DNA of 64,000 bases from Geothrix terrae (lineage in GTDB: Bacteria; Acidobacteriota; Holophagae; Holophagales; Holophagaceae). The notes under the pieces are model-generated. The model was not told the origin of the DNA. It saw only the letters and a list, made by a program, of their open reading frames with translations, and made no database searches. Location: positions 62,001 through 126,000 of the forward strand of contig NZ_JAKZLA010000006.1 of NCBI RefSeq assembly GCF_022808775.1. The letters run 5' to 3'. Positions 56,132-63,000 of this stretch are shown one piece after another; within the stretch, counting starts at the first letter, position 1; every line of letters starts with the position of its first letter. The position numbers and the translations under genes were made by a program.

Positions 56132-56781
56132 AGGAAGACTTTGGCGAGCATGACTTCATGGATGACGTGGATGAAGCCCGCGACCACCCAGGGAATGGGA
56201 AGCAGGTGCGGAGGGAGGGTGCGGAGAAAATAATTCGAGCTGGCGTTGAAGATCAGGGTGCCTGAACTGTACACCAGCAGGGCGGCAAGCAGCCAGAATG
56301 CCGGGAGACCAGCCAGGTGGTTCTCCTCTTCGGATTGAGTGAGGGTCTTCAGCTCCCAGGTGACCAGGCCGAGGTACACCAGGCTCATCGTGGAAGTGAA
56401 GACCGAGTTGCGCCATTTCACTCCGTTCAACTCGAAGCCTATGACGGCAGCCGCCAGGCCAGCCGCCAGGCACACGCCGTAGAGGGTCCGGCGCCTGCGC
56501 GACCCGGGGCCAAGGCGGAACAGAGTCCAGAGGAACCCCAGGAATACCAGTGGCTGGGTCAGGTGCCGCAGCCACTGGTTGTTCTGGTGGAGAAGGGCCA
56601 GTGTGATGAACACCGAACCCTGGGCAAGGTCGAAGACTTGGGTCCAGAGGAAAGGGCGGATCCAGGGCGGTTCCTGGTACCCGGTCCTGAATCGGCTCCA
56701 GGCGTATCCCAGCATGGGTGCCAGGATCCACGGGTCGATCAGGCAGATCAGGATCCAGTAGTAGACCGACTTGGATGCCAC
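56107..56781 (-). CDS. Multi-pass membrane protein, probable sensor partner of the kinase
   Basis: 224 residues with six or seven helices (YYWILICLIDPWILAPML, FLWTQVFDLAQGSVFITLAL, LTQPLVFLGFLWTLFRL, GVCLAAGLAAAVIGFEL, MSLVYLGLVTWEL, FWLLAALLVYSSGTLIF, IPWVVAGFIHVIHEVM). Polar residues and the FNASSNYF loop lie between helices 6 and 7. No known family is obvious to me. It precedes and overlaps the orphan kinase by 25 bases and follows a 110-residue soluble protein by 13 bases, forming a three-gene unit. Confidence 0.7.
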   Translation of the reverse strand: MASKSVYYWILICLIDPWILAPMLGYAWSRFRTGYQEPPWIRPFLWTQVFDLAQGSVFITLALLHQNNQWLRHLTQPLVFLGFLWTLFRLGPGSRRRRTLYGVCLAAGLAAAVIGFELNGVKWRNSVFTSTMSLVYLGLVTWELKTLTQSEEENHLAGLPAFWLLAALLVYSSGTLIFNASSNYFLRTLPPHLLPIPWVVAGFIHVIHEVMLAKVFLCPKPTSS

Positions 56782-56794
56782 GGCCCCCTGCCGT

Positions 56795-57127
56795 TCAGAG
56801 GCCGGCCGAGAGGCTGGATCCGGCGCAGAAGGGGGGGCAGTCGTGTGAGTTCTGGATGTAGGTGGCCTCGGGGGAATTCAGATCCACACCATTCGCATCC
56901 ACGGCCACCATCACCATGGTGGGCGACCCGTCCTCATGCTGGGCCCGGTAGATGCGGATGCCCGCGGCACCAGGCTGGGCGAGGAGCTGTTCGAAGGCGC
57001 TGCGGTTGAAGGCGGAGGCCCGGTGGGCGCCGGCCTCGGCCCGGGCATGGAAGTTCCGGACCAGGCTGACGGCCTCCTTGTGGGTGATGCGGTGGTCGCG
57101 GGCGGGGTCGAAGGGCTGGGCGGACAC
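56795..57127 (-). CDS. Conserved small protein with C-terminal CPPFC motif, unknown function
   Basis: 110 residues. ITHKEAVSLVRNFHARAEAG forms a first helix, FNRSAFEQLLAQPGAAGIRIYRA a second with a strand, followed by TMVMVAVDANGVDLNS and the tail SHDCPPFCAG. I have seen similar small proteins, with a DANG loop and a terminal CPPxC, annotated as hypothetical in Bacteroidota and other phyla; this recollection should be checked. The two cysteines might bind metal or form a disulfide. It is first in a transcript with the membrane protein and histidine kinase. Confidence 0.65.
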   Translation of the reverse strand: MSAQPFDPARDHRITHKEAVSLVRNFHARAEAGAHRASAFNRSAFEQLLAQPGAAGIRIYRAQHEDGSPTMVMVAVDANGVDLNSPEATYIQNSHDCPPFCAGSSLSAGL

Positions 57128-57290
57128 AGGGAGACTCCTGAAAGGCGGCCGAGGGCCTGGTTGGGAGGTAGATCAAAAGGATGACCCCCCCATCAGACCC
57201 GAAGATCTGTCGACTCACAAGATGGGACCGGAGCAAAACGCTCGGATGACCGGTCCGGATCGGGCGTCGAAACGTTTTTTGCCCAAAGCC

Positions 57291-57361
57291 TCAGTTCGGC
57301 AGGTGGGATCCGGTGAGGTTGCGATGCCAGGTGGGAGTCACCAGCAGGTTGTCCTCGATGC
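57291..57361 (-). pseudogene. Diverged fragment of the pepQ 3' end
   Basis: The reverse strand reads IEDNLLVTPTWHRNLTGSHL-PN-stop, matching the last 23 residues of the intact pepQ gene 157 bases away (IEDNLLVTPIGHRNLTRPHL-PN). Both segments are 71 bases long and end in a stop, but with different stop codons (TGA here, TAG in pepQ) and several substitutions. The rest of 57128-57447 holds no gene. A GCACAGCGC-GGG-GCGCTGTGC hairpin lies at 57400-57420. Confidence 0.75.
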
Positions 57362-57399
57362 AACGGGGCCCCCTCCGCGAAGCCGAAGGCTGAGTGGGA

Positions 57400-57420
57400 G
57401 CACAGCGCGGGGCGCTGTGC
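57400..57420. terminator. Hairpin downstream of pepQ
   Basis: GCACAGCGC and GCGCTGTGC form a perfect 9-bp stem with a GGG loop, 27 bases beyond the pepQ stop on the reverse strand. No T-tract follows, so termination is only probable. Confidence 0.45.
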
Positions 57421-57447
57421 GATCGGGGGGTAGTCCAGATCCGCAGG

Positions 57448-58761
57448 CTAGTTGGGGAGGTGAGGCCGGGTGAGGTTGCGATGGCCGATGGGAGTCACCA
57501 GCAGGTTGTCCTCGATGCGGATCCCGCCGCAGGGGGTGAGCTCGTCGATGAGCTTCCAGTCGAACCTTGCCTTGTGCTCGTTCTCCCGGAAGGGGCGCAG
57601 CAGCATGGGGATGAAGTAGAGGCCTGGCTCCACGGTGAACACCTGGCCCGCCTCGATGGTGCGGGTGGTGCGCAGGGTGGGGTGCTGGGGCGGCGGAGGC
57701 GCGAGGGTGCCATCGGGCGCGCCCTGGCGCCCGGCCACGTCGTGCACCTGGATGCCCAGGTGGTGGCCCAGGCCATGGGGGAAGAAGGGGCGGCTCAGGC
57801 CTTTTTCCACGGCCTCCTCGGGATCGGCCTTGAGGATGCCGTGCTCCTTCAGGAGGGCCGCGATGGCCAGGTGGCCCAGGTGGTGGAAGTCCCCATAGGG
57901 CATGCCGGGCTTCACAGCGTCGCAGAGGCCGAGTTCAAGCTTCACCATGCCGTCCACCAGGTCGGCGAAGCGGCTGTCGCAGTGGGGCGCGGCCACGGTG
58001 CGGGTGATGTCGGCGGCGTAGCCCCGGACCTGGGCGCCCGCGTCGATGAGGAGGACATCGCCGCTCCTGATGTTGGCGCGTTTGTGCTCGTAGTGGAGGA
58101 TGGCGCCCTTCTCGTTGAGGGCCACGATGCTGCCGTAGGGCATCTCGTGATCCACGATGCCGACGGCCTGGATGTAGGCGTAGTGGATTTCCAGCTCACT
58201 GGCGCCGGCCAGGAAGGCGGCCCGGGCGGCCAGGTGGCCCCGGGCGGCCAGCACCGTCGCCTCCTCGATGCTCTGCACCTCGTAGGCGGACTTGTTCGTG
58301 CGGTTCCAATCCAGGCGGGCGGTGAGACCCGCCGGATTCAGCTCCAGGTTGGCGGCCTCGGCCCGCTCAGTCTCGTTGCCGATGTAGGCGCCCCCGGCGG
58401 GGGTTCCCACGCGCTTCCACACGTCCTCGACGGTGCCCGCCTCCTCGATGTCGAATTCCTGGGCCCAGAACGGGTTCCCCAGGGGCAGCTGCTCGTACCA
58501 GAAATCCTCGGGGGCGTACCGGATGAGCCGGGGGCGCTGGCCGGGCCGGACCACGAGGACGTGATGGGGGCCCGCCATGGGGCACCAGTGGGCGAAGTGG
58601 GGAGTCGGATGGAAGGGGGCGTCCTGGTCGTCCGCGAAGTGCGTGTAGACCTGGCCGCTGGAGATCACCAGGGCGTCGAAGCCCGTCTCGGCCAGGGCCT
58701 CGGCGGCGGTCCGCTGGCGCTCGGCGATGTGGGCGTGGAAGAGGGAGGAGAGGTCGGTCAT
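57448..58761 (-). CDS. pepQ: Xaa-Pro dipeptidase (PepQ-like M24B)
   Basis: 437 residues, cytoplasmic, close in length to E. coli PepQ (443). It hydrolyses X-Pro dipeptides. Metal ligands are in LLIDAGAQVRGYAADITRT (two Asp), FFPHGLGHHLGIQVHD (His), VFTVEPGLYFI (Glu) and GGIRIEDNLLV (Glu). The N-terminal domain (SLFHAHIAERQRTAAEAL; SSGQVYTHFADDQDAPFH) also matches PepQ rather than PepP. It follows mqnA on the same strand after 36 bases. Together with the DPP-IV upstream it completes degradation of Pro-containing peptides. Confidence 0.93.
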   Translation of the reverse strand: MTDLSSLFHAHIAERQRTAAEALAETGFDALVISSGQVYTHFADDQDAPFHPTPHFAHWCPMAGPHHVLVVRPGQRPRLIRYAPEDFWYEQLPLGNPFWAQEFDIEEAGTVEDVWKRVGTPAGGAYIGNETERAEAANLELNPAGLTARLDWNRTNKSAYEVQSIEEATVLAARGHLAARAAFLAGASELEIHYAYIQAVGIVDHEMPYGSIVALNEKGAILHYEHKRANIRSGDVLLIDAGAQVRGYAADITRTVAAPHCDSRFADLVDGMVKLELGLCDAVKPGMPYGDFHHLGHLAIAALLKEHGILKADPEEAVEKGLSRPFFPHGLGHHLGIQVHDVAGRQGAPDGTLAPPPPQHPTLRTTRTIEAGQVFTVEPGLYFIPMLLRPFRENEHKARFDWKLIDELTPCGGIRIEDNLLVTPIGHRNLTRPHLPN

Positions 58762-58797
58762 GGGGCGTCCTGGTGGGGGTGTCGGTGGAGGGCGTGC

Positions 58798-59607
58798 TCA
58801 GAGGAACCGCAGCGGCTTTTCTTCAGGCGCGAAGCCGTGCCGCACGGCCTTCTCGAAGAAGAGAGCGAGGCTTTCGCGCTCGGCCTCGCCCAGGGTGTAG
58901 CTGATGTTCTCCGTCAGGTATTCGTGGAGCTCGATCTTGGTCCAGCCGATGGTGCGCCGGGCCTCCTCGATGATGGCCGGGAGCTGGGCCATGCCGATCT
59001 CATAGCTCTTGTGGAAGAAAGAGGCCACGCCGCCGGGCACGGGAAGCTGCGGGGCGTTCTTCCGGACCAGCCACAGGGCGAAGACGAAGGGGAGGCCGGT
59101 CCAGGCGTGCCACTCCTCCGCCAGGTCCAGCACGAAGAGCCCCTGCCGGGGGGCCCTCATGGCCGAGTCGCCGATCATGATGGCGGCGTCGTGGGCTTCG
59201 AGCATGGCCGGCAGGTCCGGCCCCATGTCCGTGATCTCGGGGCTCACCCCGTACCGCTCCCGGAGGATGAGCTGGCCCAGCACCACGCTGGTGCGGCTGG
59301 AGGTGTCCAGGGCGAGGGTCCGGATCTGCTCCGGCGGCACCTTGGAGAGGATCACCACACTGCGCACGCGTTTCGGCGATGCGATGCAGAGGCCAGGCAC
59401 GATCAGGAGATCCGGGATCCGCAGGTACTCGATGGAGCTGACGATCCCGGCGTCCACCTCGCCGGAGCGCAGGCGGTCCGCGCAGGCCGAGGGATAGTGG
59501 AACTTGAGGTGGAAGTGCTCCCAGCCGAGGCCATGCTTGAATCCGTGGTTCAGGGGAGCGGCGTTCAGATAGTCGATGATGGACAGGCGGAATGGTTCAG
59601 TGGCCAT
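58798..59607 (-). CDS. mqnA: Chorismate dehydratase of the futalosine menaquinone pathway
   Basis: 269 residues with the periplasmic-binding-like fold of MqnA, which converts chorismate to 3-enolpyruvylbenzoate. Hallmarks are LSIIDYLNAAPLNHGF at the N terminus, CADRLRSGEVDAGIVSSIEYL, CIASPKRVRSVVILSK and ALDTSSRTSVVLGQLIL. MqnD would lack the N-terminal YLNAxPL. It implies the organism makes menaquinone by the futalosine route. The other mqn genes are not in this window. Confidence 0.93.
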   Translation of the reverse strand: MATEPFRLSIIDYLNAAPLNHGFKHGLGWEHFHLKFHYPSACADRLRSGEVDAGIVSSIEYLRIPDLLIVPGLCIASPKRVRSVVILSKVPPEQIRTLALDTSSRTSVVLGQLILRERYGVSPEITDMGPDLPAMLEAHDAAIMIGDSAMRAPRQGLFVLDLAEEWHAWTGLPFVFALWLVRKNAPQLPVPGGVASFFHKSYEIGMAQLPAIIEEARRTIGWTKIELHEYLTENISYTLGEAERESLALFFEKAVRHGFAPEEKPLRFL

Positions 59608-59641
59608 GGAAACAGTCTACCGACCCTGCGATGATTCCCTG

Positions 59642-60106
59642 ATGGTCCTCTGGCACTACGAGATGAACACCCTGCTGGGGCCGATGCGTGCGGCCTTCGA
59701 TGGGCGTGGGCGTTTACGCGAGCTGGCCGTGGAGGGCCTCGATCCCCGCAAGACCAGCCCGTTGCCGCCCAAAGAGCAGCGGGAGGCCAAGCGCTACCTC
59801 GACCGCCAGCTGGACGCATACCTGGCGGGAACCCTCCGGACGTTCACGGTGCCCGTGGATCCCCAGGGCTCGCCCATGCAATTGCGCATCTGGGACACGG
59901 TGAGAACGATCCCCTACGGCCAATTCCGCCGTCCCGCCGACCTCGCCGCCTGGCTGGGGGTGGACGAGGACCTCATCGTCATGACCTGCGCAGCGAATCC
60001 CATCGTCCTGCTCGTCCCCTGCCACCGGGTGGTCCTGCCCGGTGAGGGGCCCATTCCGAAGGCGCTGCGAGAACTGGAATCGGGTCTGGGTTGGCGAAAT
60101 CCCTGA
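59642..60106 (+). CDS. MGMT/Ogt-like protein, diverged copy
   Basis: About 154 residues from ATG 59642 (59606 and 59660 are alternatives; none has a good ribosome site). The O6-alkylguanine methyltransferase fold is recognisable: MQLRIWDTVRTIPYGQFRRP, ADLAAWLGVD and the catalytic-Cys motif LLVPCHRVVLPG. The stretch before the Cys box reads LIVMTCAANPIV; the RAV/RAA-x2-A-x-GANP segment carrying the DNA-intercalating Arg in the other two copies is altered, and the C-terminal YAGG-x-KxxLLxLE segment is replaced. Repair activity is therefore uncertain; it may recognise damage without standard flipping. First of a forward cluster, divergent from mqnA. Confidence 0.75.
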   Translation: MVLWHYEMNTLLGPMRAAFDGRGRLRELAVEGLDPRKTSPLPPKEQREAKRYLDRQLDAYLAGTLRTFTVPVDPQGSPMQLRIWDTVRTIPYGQFRRPADLAAWLGVDEDLIVMTCAANPIVLLVPCHRVVLPGEGPIPKALRELESGLGWRNP

Positions 60107-60148
60107 TCCGTTGCAACAAAAAACCGTGATTCTGGCATGCTGGTGCCT

Positions 60149-60661
60149 ATGAACGGGCCCCTGCATCTGCTGCGCACCCCCCTCGGGGACCTGGGCGCGG
60201 CCTTCGACGGGGAAGGGCGCCTCTCTCATCTGGTGCGGCTGCACGGCCAACCTCCCCCGGTTCCGGCCGGCCCTGAGCCGAAGAGCCTCCCCTTCCTGAA
60301 GCGCCAGCTGGAGGCCTACTTCTCGGGAAATCTCCGGAATTTCAACATTCCCATGCACGCCGAAGGCACCGACTTCCAGGCCCGGGTCTGGAAGGAGCTG
60401 CAGAAGATCCCCTACGGGCAGGCGATCTCGTACCTGGAGTTGGCCCGGCGCCTGGGGGATGAGAAATGCATCCGCGCGGCAGCCCGCGCCAGCGGCGCCA
60501 ACCCCATCTCCATCCTGATCCCGTGCCACCGGGTCATCGGCTCGGACGGATCCCTGGTGGGCTACGCCGGGGGCCTGGACATGAAGGAATTCCTGCTGCG
60601 CCTCGAAGGCGTGCTGCCCAAGGCCCCGCCCCAGCCCAGACTGCCGCTGGAGTGGGATTGA
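60149..60661 (+). CDS. ogt: Methylated-DNA-protein cysteine methyltransferase
   Basis: 170 residues from ATG 60149 (ATG 60137 would add four). An N-terminal ferredoxin-like domain is followed by the DNA-binding domain: FQARVWKELQKIPYGQAISY, the Arg-finger region CIRAAARASGANPI, the alkyl-acceptor Cys in ILIPCHRVIGSDGSLVGYAGG and MKEFLLRLEG. All elements of functional Ogt/MGMT are intact. It removes methyl groups from O6-methylguanine in a single-turnover reaction. Second of three paralogues in a row. Confidence 0.92.
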   Translation: MNGPLHLLRTPLGDLGAAFDGEGRLSHLVRLHGQPPPVPAGPEPKSLPFLKRQLEAYFSGNLRNFNIPMHAEGTDFQARVWKELQKIPYGQAISYLELARRLGDEKCIRAAARASGANPISILIPCHRVIGSDGSLVGYAGGLDMKEFLLRLEGVLPKAPPQPRLPLEWD

Positions 60662-60726
60662 CGCGGAAAGAATTCCGGCGCCGCCCATCGGAGGACTTCC
60701 CCACGGCGGGCTTCTAGCATGGAGCC

Positions 60727-62139
60727 ATGCGCTGGTCGGATGAACACCTCTACGAACGGATCCTGGCGAAGGATGCCTCCTTCGACGGGCGGGTGCTCAC
60801 GGGCGTCCTGACCACCGGGATCTATTGCCTCCCCTCCTGCCCGGCGCGGAAGCCCCTGGCCCGCAACGTGCGGTTCTTCCTGGATGAAGCCGCTGCCCGG
60901 GCGGCGGGGTTGAGGCCCTGCAAGCGCTGCCGGCCCGATGCCTTCTACCGGGGCGAGGACGCGGACCTGGTCCGGCTGGAGGAGGCCATGGCCCAGGCCC
61001 GGGCGGATCCGGCCGCTTTTCCTGAGGTCGAGGTCCTGGCGGAGGTGGCCGGGGTGGGTCTCACGAAGCTGAAGGCCCTGTTCCGCGAGCATGCCCACAC
61101 CCAGCCCGCGGCCTTCCTCCAGCGCGCCCGCATCCAGGTCGCCTGTGCCCGGCTGAGGGCGAGCGCCGTGCCTCTGTTGGACCTCGGGGCCGCCGTGGGC
61201 TTCGAGAGCCCCTCCGGCTTCCACGAGGCCTTCCGGCGCCAGACGGGCCTGGCGCCCGGAGCCTACCGGGACCTGCTGGGCTCCGACCGCTTCACGCTGC
61301 CGCTGCCGGAGCGCACCCGACTCGGCGATCTGCTCCGGTTCCATGGCCGGGATCCCGAAAGCGTGTCCGAGCAGGTGCAGGGCGACACCCTGCGCAAGGC
61401 CGCCCACTTCGCCGGCCAGCCCGGGGTGCTGAGCCTGGCCTTCGGTTCCGGGGACGTGGTGGTGACCCTGGCGGGCGCCCGCGGCCCCGAGGCCATGGCG
61501 GAAGCCCATCGGGCGGCCCTGCGGCTGCTGGCCTGGTACGGGGATGCCGCCCCTTTCGAAGAAGCGCATCCCCGTCTGGCCCGGGGCCGCGAGGGCCTGC
61601 GGGTGCCCCTCACCCTGGATTCCTTCGAGGCGCTGGTCTGGGCCATCCTGGGCCAGCAGGTGAATCTGGCCTTCGCCTACGCCCTCCGGCGCGACCTGAT
61701 CCGCCTGGCGGGAACCCCCGTGGGCGGCCTCATCGCGCATCCGGATGCCGCCTCCATCGCGGCCCTGAGTCCCGCAGACCTGACGGCCCGGCGCTTCTCG
61801 CGGCGCAAGGCCGAGTACGTCCTGAACGCCGCGGCCCTGGTGGCGAGGGGCGAGCTGGACCTGGAGCGCCTGCTGACCGCCACCCGGGCCGAGAAGGCGC
61901 TCCTGGCCCTGCGCGGCTGCGGTCCCTGGACGGCCCAGTACGTGCTGATGCGCGGCCTGGGCTTCCGGGACTGTGTGCCCGTGGGGGACTCGGCGCTCAC
62001 CCTGGCCCTCCAGCGCTGGTTCCAGCTCGAGTCGCGGCCGGGTCCCGCAGAAACCCAGCGGCTCATGGCACCCTTCGCGCCTCACCGCAGCCTCGCCACC
62101 TTCCACCTCTGGGCCAGCCTGAAGGGAGTGCCCGCATGA
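60727..62139 (+). CDS. Ada-type regulator fused to AlkA-like 3-methyladenine DNA glycosylase
   Basis: 470 residues. The N-terminal Ada zinc domain has four Cys (GIYCLPSCPARKP and RPCKRCRPD) that in Ada accept methyl groups from phosphotriesters. An AraC helix-turn-helix pair spans about residues 95-180 (VEVLAEVAGVGLTKLKALFRE; LLDLGAAVGFESPSGFHEAF). The AlkA part has the FEALVWAILGQQVNLAFAY helix-hairpin-helix entry and LRGCGPWTAQYVLMRGLGFRDCVPVGDSAL with its catalytic Asp. This is the known Ada-AlkA fusion architecture. It likely activates its own cluster on methylation damage. The stop overlaps the next MGMT gene (ATGA). Confidence 0.92.
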   Translation: MRWSDEHLYERILAKDASFDGRVLTGVLTTGIYCLPSCPARKPLARNVRFFLDEAAARAAGLRPCKRCRPDAFYRGEDADLVRLEEAMAQARADPAAFPEVEVLAEVAGVGLTKLKALFREHAHTQPAAFLQRARIQVACARLRASAVPLLDLGAAVGFESPSGFHEAFRRQTGLAPGAYRDLLGSDRFTLPLPERTRLGDLLRFHGRDPESVSEQVQGDTLRKAAHFAGQPGVLSLAFGSGDVVVTLAGARGPEAMAEAHRAALRLLAWYGDAAPFEEAHPRLARGREGLRVPLTLDSFEALVWAILGQQVNLAFAYALRRDLIRLAGTPVGGLIAHPDAASIAALSPADLTARRFSRRKAEYVLNAAALVARGELDLERLLTATRAEKALLALRGCGPWTAQYVLMRGLGFRDCVPVGDSALTLALQRWFQLESRPGPAETQRLMAPFAPHRSLATFHLWASLKGVPA

Positions 62140-62693
62140 CGGGAATCCATCGCCTCGAGACCTCTCTCGGTCCCGTCCAGGTCGCCTTCGATGCCGAGGG
62201 GGCCGTCATCTACCTGGGCTTTGCGGACCATGAATTCCGCGGGGCCCTGCTGACCAAGATCGCCCGGTTGGGCCCGGTGGCGTTGCCGGATCCTGGCGTC
62301 CTAGCCTGCCTCCGCGACCAGTTGGAGGCCTACGCCGCCGGTCGGAGAACCACCTTCGAGCTCCCCGTCCACCTTCACGGAAGCCCCTTCGAACAGCGCG
62401 TCTGGGCTGAGCTCCAGCGCATCCCCTTCGGCGAGACCCGCAGCTACGGCCAGCTGGCGGAGGCCCTGGGCGGCGCGAGCCTCAGCCGGGCGGTGGGCCG
62501 CGCCAACGGCGCCAACCCGGTGTCCATCCTCGTGCCCTGCCATCGCGTCATTGGTGCCGACGGCACCCTCACAGGCTATGCGGGCGGCCTCGGGATGAAG
62601 GAGCGGCTGTTGCGGCTCGAAGGGGCGATCAGGGATGGACCGCCCGCAGGGGCCCGCGCTCCAGCGCCATCCGGGTTTCCCCCGTGGCCTTGA
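62136..62693 (+). CDS. ogt: Methylated-DNA-protein cysteine methyltransferase
   Basis: 185 residues; third MGMT-type protein of the cluster, translated from an ATGA overlap with the Ada-AlkA gene. FEQRVWAELQRIPFGETRSY, the Arg-finger region LSRAVGRANGANPVS, acceptor Cys in ILVPCHRVIGADGTLTGYAGG and MKERLLRLEG are all intact. The C-terminal tail (about 20 residues, Pro-rich) overlaps the 3' end of the convergent speD gene by 65 bases. Being coupled to the regulator, it is the likeliest functional partner of the adaptive response. Confidence 0.92.
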   Translation: MTGIHRLETSLGPVQVAFDAEGAVIYLGFADHEFRGALLTKIARLGPVALPDPGVLACLRDQLEAYAAGRRTTFELPVHLHGSPFEQRVWAELQRIPFGETRSYGQLAEALGGASLSRAVGRANGANPVSILVPCHRVIGADGTLTGYAGGLGMKERLLRLEGAIRDGPPAGARAPAPSGFPPWP

Positions 62694-63000
62694 AGGCGGC
62701 ATGAAGGACCGCCAGGCCCCGGCCCATGTCCACGGGCCCGCAGCTGAAGAAGTCCACGGCGGCGAAGCGGTGCTCGGGCCAGGTGTGGATGGCCAGGTGG
62801 CTCTCGGCAATGATCACCGCCCCGCTGACGCCATGGGGGCTGAAGTGGTGGAAGCTGTGGGTGACAATGGTGGCGCCGGAGGCCCGGGCGGCATCCAGCA
62901 TGGCGGTGGTGATCCGCTCCAGGTCCGCGAGGACGGCGGCGTCGCAGCCCGTGTATTCCACGAGCAGGTGACGGCCGAGGGCGCTCCCGGGGGCGCTCAC
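62629..63000 (-). CDS. speD: S-adenosylmethionine decarboxylase proenzyme
   Basis: 123 residues from GTG 63000, in a GTGA overlap with the upstream methyltransferase gene. The class 1B (SpeH-type) enzyme self-cleaves at Glu66-Ser67 in ESHLAIHTWPE to create the pyruvoyl cofactor. GRHLLVEYTGCD at the N terminus, HHFSPHGVSG, and AAVDFFSCG with the catalytic Cys complete the family pattern. It provides decarboxylated SAM for spermidine synthesis, complementing speA in this window. A longer open frame upstream runs through the methyltransferase gene out of frame and is rejected. Confidence 0.93.
   Translation of the reverse strand: MSAPGSALGRHLLVEYTGCDAAVLADLERITTAMLDAARASGATIVTHSFHHFSPHGVSGAVIIAESHLAIHTWPEHRFAAVDFFSCGPVDMGRGLAVLHAAFKATGETRMALERGPLRAVHP

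Noticed and set aside
57128-57290. A gene or small RNA between the CPPFC protein and the pepQ fragment
   Set aside because: No ORF with a ribosome site and no stable conserved-looking structure; I see nothing to annotate.
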